From the NCBI GenBank assembly GCA_965651595.1, contig CBFGTA010000063.1, positions 1-12,912 of the forward strand: a DNA stretch of 12,912 bases. Reading direction: 5' to 3'. Positions within the stretch are counted from its first letter, which is position 1. Each line of letters starts with the position of its first letter. Source of the stretch: CBFGTA01 sp965651595 (lineage in GTDB: Bacteria > Actinomycetota > Actinomycetes > S36-B12 > UBA10799). The notes under the pieces were generated by a model that saw only the letters and a program-made list of their open reading frames with translations, was not told the origin of the DNA and ran no database searches. Shown in pieces: positions 1-5,608 of the stretch. The translations under genes were made by a program, and so were the position numbers.

Positions 1-645
1 GCGGATCGCGGCGAGGAACCCGGCCGGCGCCTCGACGACCCCGCCTTCACCGAGGAGCGGTTCGCAGATCTCGGCGGCCGTTGCTTGGGTGACGGCTTCA
101 GCGACTGCGGCCGCATCACCGTAGGGCAAGAATCTAACGGCGGGCAGCAGAGGTTCGAACGGTACCCGTTTGGCGTCGTTGCCGGTCACGGACAGCGCGC
201 CCGCAGTGCGGCCATGGAATCCGCGGGTGAAGGCGATGATTTCGGTTCTGGGAGTGCCGTCAGGGCCAGGGTGGGCGCGACCGTGGAGCCGGCTGAGCTT
301 GATGGCCGTCTCGTTGGCGCTGGCACCGTCTTGGCAGAAGAACACTCGCGCGTCTGGTGTTGAGATGGATTGGATGTGTGCGGCGAGGGCGAGGCCTGGA
401 TCATGCTGGTACAGGTTGCTCGTGTGGCCGAGTTGGGACACTTGCCGCGACACGGCCTCGACGATCGCCGGGTGGGCGTGCCCGATGGAACTCGTGGCGA
501 TACCGGCGAGCAAGTCCAGATAGCTTCGACCCTCGGAGTCCCACACTGTAGCGCCGCGGCCGTGAGTCAGCCGCAGCGGCGGAGTGCCGTAGTTGTTGAG
601 CATGACACTGGCCCAGTCAGCCGGTGCTCCTGCGGGCTTAACCAT
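1..645 (-). CDS. argD: Acetylornithine aminotransferase ArgD (N-terminal 215 residues, cut by window edge)
   Basis: This is a PLP-dependent class-III aminotransferase that converts N-acetylglutamate semialdehyde to N2-acetylornithine in cytosolic arginine synthesis. The visible part shows the family N-terminus (LNNYGTPPLRLTHGRGATVW), the LDLLAGIA...GHAHP block, the PLP-phosphate loop at about residues 104-111 (CQDGASAN), GFHGRT at 142-147 and EPLLGEGGV at 195-203. The catalytic lysine lies beyond the window. The ATG at 645-643 is preceded by a GGGGG ribosome-binding stretch and lies inside the end of argB (8-bp overlap), so translation is probably coupled. Two family blocks deviate from the usual forms: SGAEAN reads DGASAN, and EPxQGEGG reads EPLLGEGG. 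The frame is intact and the gene order fits, so it is called argD. A related acetyl/succinyl-ornithine transaminase is the only realistic alternative. Confidence 0.93.
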   Translation of the reverse strand, partial: MVKPAGAPADWASVMLNNYGTPPLRLTHGRGATVWDSEGRSYLDLLAGIATSSIGHAHPAIVEAVSRQVSQLGHTSNLYQHDPGLALAAHIQSISTPDARVFFCQDGASANETAIKLSRLHGRAHPGPDGTPRTEIIAFTRGFHGRTAGALSVTGNDAKRVPFEPLLPAVRFLPYGDAAAVAEAVTQATAAEICEPLLGEGGVVEAPAGFLAAIR

Positions 646-1570
646 GGTCGCCCCCAGCCGGGTACACCATGGTGCCGACCCCCGCGTCGGTGAACACTTC
701 CAACAACATCGCGTGCGGCACCCGGCCGTCAATCACGTGGGCACGCTGAACGCCTGCCCGGATCGCTTCCAGGCAAGCAGCCATCTTTGGGATCATGCCA
801 GTAGCCAAACCTGGCAGGATCTCTTCGAGCTCTTTGTCGCTGATCTCGCTGATCAGTGATTCCGGATCGGGCCAGTCCCGGTAGAGGCCTGCCACGTCGG
901 TCATGATGACGAGTTTGTCGGCTCCGAGTCCTCGGGCCAGACCGGCCGCGGCGGTGTCAGCATTGACGTTGTAGACGGTGCCGTCGGTGCCGACGGCAAT
1001 GGACGACACCACCGGAATGAGGTTGTCGGCTAGGAGCGTCTCGACGATTCCGGGCCGCACGTCGGTGACCTTGCCGACTAGTCCGACGTCCACCTGCTCG
1101 TCACCAGCGTCCACCAGGTGTCGGGCAGCACCGAACAGGGAAGCGTCCTCCCCCGAAACTCCCACGGCATAAGGACCGTGGTGGTTGATGAGATTAACGA
1201 GTTCGCGTTGAACTTGGCCGGTCAGCACCATTCGCACGACTTCGAGCACTTCCGGCGTAGTCACCCGCACGCCCGCCCGGAACTCGGAATCGATGCCGAG
1301 GCGGTGGAGCATCTCGCTGATCTGGGGGCCGCCGCCATGCACCACGACCGGACGCATCCCCACCAGGTGGAGGAACACGATATCGGAGGCGAATGCAGCC
1401 TTGAGGTCGTCGTCGATCATGGCGTTGCCGCCGTACTTGACGACAACCGTGGTGCCAGCGAAGCGTTTCAGCCAAGGCAAAGCCTCAGCGAGTACTTCTG
1501 CTTTGGCCAGGGCCGACAGGTGCTCGGCGCCCGGTTGCGCTGCCTGGGAGGTGGTGTCGGTGGGGTTCAT
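638..1570 (-). CDS. argB: Acetylglutamate kinase ArgB
   Basis: This enzyme phosphorylates N-acetylglutamate with ATP, the second step of arginine synthesis, and is often the arginine-feedback point. The 310-residue protein shows the amino-acid-kinase motifs: KYGGNAM at 45-51, HGGGPQI at 78-84, RAGVRVT around 98-104 (acetylglutamate site), NVNADTAA at 201-208 and the transition-state lysine in GMIPKM (K262). An N-terminal helix at about residues 18-37 precedes the kinase core, and the C-terminus carries the PHAMLLEVFTDAGVGTM block. Both are typical of arginine-sensitive hexameric enzymes, so feedback inhibition is inferred. The chosen ATG shares an ATGA overlap with the argJ stop (4 bp). The open frame continues upstream inside argJ, but the residues there do not look like the family, so a longer start was not used. 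The length matches actinobacterial ArgB (about 295-310). Confidence 0.97.
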   Translation of the reverse strand: MNPTDTTSQAAQPGAEHLSALAKAEVLAEALPWLKRFAGTTVVVKYGGNAMIDDDLKAAFASDIVFLHLVGMRPVVVHGGGPQISEMLHRLGIDSEFRAGVRVTTPEVLEVVRMVLTGQVQRELVNLINHHGPYAVGVSGEDASLFGAARHLVDAGDEQVDVGLVGKVTDVRPGIVETLLADNLIPVVSSIAVGTDGTVYNVNADTAAAGLARGLGADKLVIMTDVAGLYRDWPDPESLISEISDKELEEILPGLATGMIPKMAACLEAIRAGVQRAHVIDGRVPHAMLLEVFTDAGVGTMVYPAGGDHG

Positions 1571-2721
1571 GTCGAATAGGCCGAGTTCTCGTGGACGTAG
1601 GCATGGCTGAGGTCGTTGGTCCAGACGGTGGCTGAGGCCGGGCCAGCGTGCAGGAAGATCTCCACGTGCACGTGGCGGCCACCCAGATCGACGAGGCCTC
1701 GGTCTTCTCCGGCAGCTCCCCCGCGGCACACCTGCACGCCGTTGATCGCAACATCGATCTGCATCGGGTCGAACGCGACAGGGGTGCTGCCGACAGCCGA
1801 GATGATGCGCCCCCAGTTGGGATCCTCCCCGAACATGGCGCACTTGAACAGGTTGCTGCGTGCGACGGCCCGGGCGGCGACAACAGCATCGTCGGGTGTC
1901 GGGGCCGAGTGGACGTCGATGGTGATCTCTTTACTGGCGCCCTCGGCATCGGCCACCAGTTGGCTTGCCAGACTCAGGCACACGGCGTGGATTCCGGCAG
2001 CAAGTTCGGACTCGTCGATCATCTGTCCACTAGCACCACTGGCCAGCAGCAGAACTGTGTCATTGGTCGACATGCAACCATCCGAGTCGACGCGGTCGAA
2101 AGTGACCATGACCGCCTGCCGCAATATGCGATCGGCGGTGGCTGCATCAACGACTGCGTCGGTCGTGACGAAGGCAAGCATGGTGGCCATCCCAGGCGCC
2201 AACATTCCGGCTCCTTTGGCCATGCCACCGACCCGCACCCCAGACGGGTGACTCCATTCGGCCTGCTTGGTGACCGAATCGGTGGTCATGATGGCCTCGG
2301 CACCCCGGGGCCCACCGTCGTCGCTCAAGTCGCGGCACGCGGCGTCAAACCCGGGCAGCAAAAGGCCAAGGTCGAGGCGTTCTCCGATCAGGCCGGTCGA
2401 GCACACGGCCACTTCGCCCGCCCCGCAGGCGAGCAGCTCTGCCACATGTTCGGCGCTGCGGTGAGTGTCGGCGAACCCGTCGGGCCCGGTGCAGGCATTG
2501 GCTCCCCCGCTGTTGACGGCGACGGCCCGCAACTCGCCCGCAGTAAGGACTTGTTCACTCCACAGGACCGGGGCAGCTTTGATCGTGTTGCTGGTGAACA
2601 CTCCGGCGGCCACCTGGGATGGTCCGTCGTTGACGAGGATTGCCACATCCGGCTTGCCACTAGCCTTCAACCCGGCCGCGGTCGCTCCACAGCGGAACCC
2701 TTGTGGGAATGTCACACTCAC
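1567..2721 (-). CDS. argJ: Glutamate N-acetyltransferase / amino-acid acetyltransferase ArgJ
   Basis: This enzyme transfers acetyl from N-acetylornithine to glutamate, closing the cyclic arginine pathway. Some members also use acetyl-CoA. It belongs to the Ntn-type ArgJ family, which self-cleaves into alpha and beta chains. The cleavage site is visible as KGAGMLAPGMATML, with T180 as the new N-terminal nucleophile, and the oxyanion-hole pair T109-G110 sits in CSTGLIG. The C-terminal part holds FGEDPNWGRI, also typical of the family. The protein is 384 residues, normal for ArgJ. The start is GTG at 2721-2719, overlapping the argC stop as GTGA. There is no strong ribosome-binding site, which suits reinitiation after argC. 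The APNMATML form common elsewhere reads APGMATML here, with the cleaved Ala-Thr intact. Whether it is mono- or bifunctional cannot be told from the sequence. Confidence 0.97.
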   Translation of the reverse strand: MSVTFPQGFRCGATAAGLKASGKPDVAILVNDGPSQVAAGVFTSNTIKAAPVLWSEQVLTAGELRAVAVNSGGANACTGPDGFADTHRSAEHVAELLACGAGEVAVCSTGLIGERLDLGLLLPGFDAACRDLSDDGGPRGAEAIMTTDSVTKQAEWSHPSGVRVGGMAKGAGMLAPGMATMLAFVTTDAVVDAATADRILRQAVMVTFDRVDSDGCMSTNDTVLLLASGASGQMIDESELAAGIHAVCLSLASQLVADAEGASKEITIDVHSAPTPDDAVVAARAVARSNLFKCAMFGEDPNWGRIISAVGSTPVAFDPMQIDVAINGVQVCRGGAAGEDRGLVDLGGRHVHVEIFLHAGPASATVWTNDLSHAYVHENSAYST

Positions 2722-3782
2722 GGCGCCACCGCCTGTGAGTCGAGGCCTGTCGTCTCGTCGAAGCCGAACATGATGTTGGCGTTCTGGATCGCCTGACCGG
2801 CCGCACCTTTGCCGAGGTTGTCGATCGCCGACAGCGCCACGACATGCTGACTGTGTTCATCCACGTGAACCGACACCATCGCCTGGTTCGTGCCGGTGAC
2901 GGCGGCGGTGCTGGGCAACTGGCCAGGTGCACACAGGTGGACGAACGGCTCGTCAGCGTAGGCCTGCTCGTACGCCGCCAACACCCGGGCCGCGACCGTG
3001 GTCGTGTCGCTGGCAACGTCGTTGGCACTGGCGTCGGAGATGGGCATAGAAACCGTGGCCAGGATGCCCCGCGGCATGGGGGCGAGCACGGGAGTGAACG
3101 TGACGCGGACCGGATCACGCGTCAGATCCGCTAGGCCTTGTTCTATCTCCGGAATGTGCTGATGACTTCCACCGACTTTATAGGGCCGCAGCGACCCCAT
3201 CACTTCGCTCGCAGATAGCTCCACTGAACCTTTGCGGCCCGCGCCGGAGGTACCACTCGCTGCAGTCACCACGATGCGGCTGGGATCGACGATTCCTGCC
3301 GCGACTGCTGGTGCGGCCGCGAGCTGGATAGCGGTGGCGTAGCAGCCTGGGTTGGCGACCCGATCGGATGCCTCGACCGCGGAGCGAGCGGCGCCGACCT
3401 CGGGTAGGCCGTAAGTCCAAGCCTGGCCCGAGTGCGGCGTTCCGTAGTACTCCTGCCATGCCTCGGCGGATACCAGCCTGTGGTCGGCGCCCAAGTCCAC
3501 AATCTTGACCTCGGATGGGAGGGAAGCGGCGAGAGCGCCAGATTCACCATGAGGCAACGCCAGAAAGACAAGGTCGGCGGCTGCGAGTTGCTGGGCATCA
3601 GTGGCGTCGAATACGCGACCGGCATAGGCGAACAGGCCTGGGTGAACGCTGGCGATCGAGGTTCCTGCCATCGAATGGGCAGCGATCGTTTCTACTTGGA
3701 ATTGGGGATGGTTATGCAGGTAGCGCAGTAGTTCGCCGCCCCCGTACCCGGAGGCACCGACAACAGCGACGGAAACACCCAT
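2718..3782 (-). CDS. argC: N-acetyl-gamma-glutamyl-phosphate reductase ArgC
   Basis: This enzyme reduces N-acetylglutamyl phosphate to the semialdehyde using NADPH in arginine synthesis. The 354-residue protein opens with the Rossmann motif GASGYGGGELLR (9-20). It carries the catalytic cysteine C147 in ANPGCYAT and the catalytic histidine H209 in GGSHQHIPEIEQ. ATG 3782-3780 was chosen because the Rossmann strand begins a few residues later, as in homologues. An in-frame ATG at 3800 would add MRIFVP. The frame stays open much further upstream (to about 4076), but that stretch lies opposite the ligase gene and has no family similarity. No ribosome-binding site precedes the start. A TATATT element 7 nt upstream suggests leaderless translation. 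It is the first gene of the argCJBD operon. Confidence 0.97.
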   Translation of the reverse strand: MGVSVAVVGASGYGGGELLRYLHNHPQFQVETIAAHSMAGTSIASVHPGLFAYAGRVFDATDAQQLAAADLVFLALPHGESGALAASLPSEVKIVDLGADHRLVSAEAWQEYYGTPHSGQAWTYGLPEVGAARSAVEASDRVANPGCYATAIQLAAAPAVAAGIVDPSRIVVTAASGTSGAGRKGSVELSASEVMGSLRPYKVGGSHQHIPEIEQGLADLTRDPVRVTFTPVLAPMPRGILATVSMPISDASANDVASDTTTVAARVLAAYEQAYADEPFVHLCAPGQLPSTAAVTGTNQAMVSVHVDEHSQHVVALSAIDNLGKGAAGQAIQNANIMFGFDETTGLDSQAVAP

Positions 3783-3789
3783 AGGCACA

Positions 3790-3795
3790 AATATA
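3790..3795 (-). promoter_or_regulatory. Probable -10 element of the arg operon (leaderless argC)
   Basis: Read on the minus strand, TATATT (5 of 6 to TATAAT) ends 7 nt before the argC ATG, so transcription would begin at or next to the A of the start codon. This agrees with the absence of a ribosome-binding site. No good -35 is seen at 16-18 bp. Leaderless genes with only a -10 element are common in actinobacteria. The transcription start is inferred. Confidence 0.5.
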
Positions 3796-3796
3796 C

Positions 3797-3821
3797 GCAT
3801 ATGCACAAGTAGGATGCATCC
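3797..3821 (-). promoter_or_regulatory. Candidate ArgR operator (paired TGCAT palindromes)
   Basis: Two short AT-centred palindromes lie just upstream of the argC -10 element: GCATATGC (3797-3804) and GGATGCATCC (3812-3821). A GCACAA direct repeat occurs at 3785-3790 and 3803-3808. Known mycobacterial ArgR operators use TTGCAT/ATGCAA half-sites, and these TGCAT/ATGCA elements resemble them without matching a full box. Position and gene context support arginine repression. The exact box is uncertain. Confidence 0.4.
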
Positions 3822-3851
3822 GGGGTCGAACTCAGGGCCTGTGGCGACCCC
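3822..3851. repeat. 7-bp inverted repeat in the argC/ligase divergent region
   Basis: GGGGTCG (3822-3828) and CGACCCC (3845-3851) form perfect 7-bp arms around a 16-nt spacer. They sit between the argC control elements and the ligase start. This could be an operator for the ligase gene or a hairpin. Nothing in the sequence decides between these. Confidence 0.35.
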
Positions 3852-3890
3852 CGTCACCGACTCGATCACGGCAGGCGGCACGATAGGGGT

Positions 3891-5546
3891 GTGTCTTCTG
3901 CCCGCCTGCATCGCGTCACTGAGTCGTTTCGGGTCGCAGGGGCCGCTGCCCGCGGCGTGACCCGGTCTGGATTGGTACGTCCCACCAGCCCCCGGGCAGC
4001 ATTGCAACTCACCACCGGTGTTGTGCGGTGGGGAACGAGTCCCGCGGTTGGGTTCGCTCTCGGGGCTGCTCGCCACGGCGAAGAACCGGCAGTGGTCGAC
4101 GTCGATGACAGCACTCGCATGGTCGTGTCTTTCGCCGACCTGGAATACCGGTGCACCATGTTCGCGCAGAGCTTGCTCGACCGGGGCATCGGACCCGACA
4201 CTACAGTCGGAATCCTTGGACGAAACTCCCGCAGTTTCTTAGAGACTGTCGTGGCCGTATCACGGACCGGGGCCGACCTCGTCTATTTCAACACTTCGTT
4301 CTCTGCCGAGCAGGTCAGGTCGGTAATCGACGAGTACCACATCGAACTCGTCGTGTGCGATCAAGACTTGCAGCATCTGTTGCCCGAGAACGTCTCATAC
4401 ATCGGCCTCGACCACCCATCCGGGGTGGAGTTGCTCGCGAGTCTTCCAGGAAATTCTCAACTTCCGGCGGCGTCGCGATCAAGCCGTCACATCATCTTGA
4501 CGTCCGGTACAACCTCTGGCACCGCTCGCGGGGCCGCCCGGTCCGGTGTCCCCCTCGACGCGGCAGCAGCCGTCATCGATGCCTTCCCTGTGCACATGCG
4601 CGACACCGCCCTCATCGCTGCTCCCCTGTTTCACGCCTGGGGATGGATGCACCATCGCTTGGCCACTCTGCTCGATATGACATCGATCGTCATGCGTCGG
4701 CCCGACCCGGAACGGATCTTGGCTCTCATCGAGCAGTATCAGGTGGACACCCTCGTGACCGCCCCGGTCGTACTGAAGCGACTGCTGGTGTTGCCGCCAG
4801 ACGTTCGGCGGCGCTACGACACGTCGAGTTTGCGATGCGTTGCCGTCAGCGGGTCGGCGCTGCCAGGGACGCTCGCCGTGGACTTCATGGACGAGTTCGG
4901 TGACGTTCTCTACAACCTGTACGGTTCCACCGAAGCAGCATTCGCCACCTGTGCAACACCTGCCGACTTGCGCACCAACCCGGCCACTGCCGGAAAGCCA
5001 CTGGCAGGCGTGCATGTGGAGGTTCTGGACGTGAAAGGTAGAGCTGTCCCGCGTGGGGTTGAGGGTCGGGTCCATGTCGGATCTCGCACGACGTTCACCG
5101 GATACACCGACGGTAGTGACCGCCCGCGAATCCGGGGACTGGTGTTCACCGGCGATATTGGGACCCTCGACGGCGACGGTCGCCTCACAATTGTGGGCCG
5201 CGCCGACGAAGTGATCGTCACTGGTGGTGAGAACGTCCATCCGGCCGAAGTCGAAGAAGTGTTGCGCACGCATCCGAACGTGGCCGACGTGGCTGTCGTG
5301 GGAATCGCCGACCCAGTGTACGGGGCTATTCTGCAGGCCCACGTGGTTCCCGTGCGGCGGCGGGACGCCGACGAGTCGCAACTGCTCGCCTGGGCCCGCG
5401 CTCGGCTCGGCCCGAGCCATCGGCCCCGGTCTGTCGTGTTTCAGCGAGAACTGCCGCGCAACCCGGCTGGCAAAGTGCTGCGACGCACGCTCGCTGGCGA
5501 TCCTGACGGCGACGTGGCTGCCTTCGACGAGGATCAAGAGCACTAG
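3891..5546 (+). CDS. AMP-forming acyl-CoA ligase/synthetase (FadD-type, ANL superfamily)
   Basis: This enzyme is predicted to adenylate a carboxylic acid, probably a fatty acid, and pass it to CoA. The 551-residue ANL-fold protein has a P-loop at about 204-214 (TSGTTSGTARG), the YGSTE motif at 344-348, FTGDIG with D422, the hinge segment GRADEVIVTGGENVHPAEVE (437-456) and the C-terminal catalytic lysine K528 in NPAGKVLRR. The first 60 residues are basic and resemble the N-terminal extension of long-chain FadD proteins such as the mycobacterial FadD12 type (family memory, not a search). The GTG start follows AGGGGT very closely, so a leaderless or slightly different start is possible. The P-loop is odd: the usual TSGTTGxPKG has an extra Ser, Pro to Ala and Lys to Arg. 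The gene points against its neighbours and separates pheT from argC. The substrate is unknown. Confidence 0.85.
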   Translation: MSSARLHRVTESFRVAGAAARGVTRSGLVRPTSPRAALQLTTGVVRWGTSPAVGFALGAARHGEEPAVVDVDDSTRMVVSFADLEYRCTMFAQSLLDRGIGPDTTVGILGRNSRSFLETVVAVSRTGADLVYFNTSFSAEQVRSVIDEYHIELVVCDQDLQHLLPENVSYIGLDHPSGVELLASLPGNSQLPAASRSSRHIILTSGTTSGTARGAARSGVPLDAAAAVIDAFPVHMRDTALIAAPLFHAWGWMHHRLATLLDMTSIVMRRPDPERILALIEQYQVDTLVTAPVVLKRLLVLPPDVRRRYDTSSLRCVAVSGSALPGTLAVDFMDEFGDVLYNLYGSTEAAFATCATPADLRTNPATAGKPLAGVHVEVLDVKGRAVPRGVEGRVHVGSRTTFTGYTDGSDRPRIRGLVFTGDIGTLDGDGRLTIVGRADEVIVTGGENVHPAEVEEVLRTHPNVADVAVVGIADPVYGAILQAHVVPVRRRDADESQLLAWARARLGPSHRPRSVVFQRELPRNPAGKVLRRTLAGDPDGDVAAFDEDQEH

Positions 5547-5565
5547 CAGCCACCCAGACAAGAAC

Positions 5566-5608
5566 CCTAGGCAGGTGAGAACCTCTGGGGCAGGTGAGAA
5601 CCTCTAGG
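5566..5608. repeat. 17-bp tandem direct repeat between convergent genes
   Basis: A 17-bp unit containing GCAGGTGAGAACCTCT occurs at 5570-5586 and 5589-5605 (19-bp period). A third partial copy (AGAACCCTAGG) begins at 5561. Each unit has AGGT-GAGA-ACCT dyad symmetry, which in RNA is a small stem with a GNRA-type loop. CCTAG (5566-5570) and CTAGG (5604-5608) form an outer inverted repeat. It fills the gap between the ligase stop and the pheT stop. It may act in bidirectional termination, but there is no T-run. Confidence 0.7.

Noticed and set aside
1648..2796. Long plus-strand open frame opposite argJ
   Set aside because: It is the antisense shadow of argJ, a common effect in high-GC coding DNA, with no recognisable domain.
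3783..4076. A longer argC reading with about 98 extra N-terminal residues
   Set aside because: The extension lies opposite the ligase gene, has no similarity to ArgC, and the Rossmann motif belongs near the N-terminus.
4479..5561. Long minus-strand open frame opposite the acyl-CoA ligase
   Set aside because: The ligase has a full motif set on the plus strand. The antisense reading is His/Gly-rich without recognisable structure.
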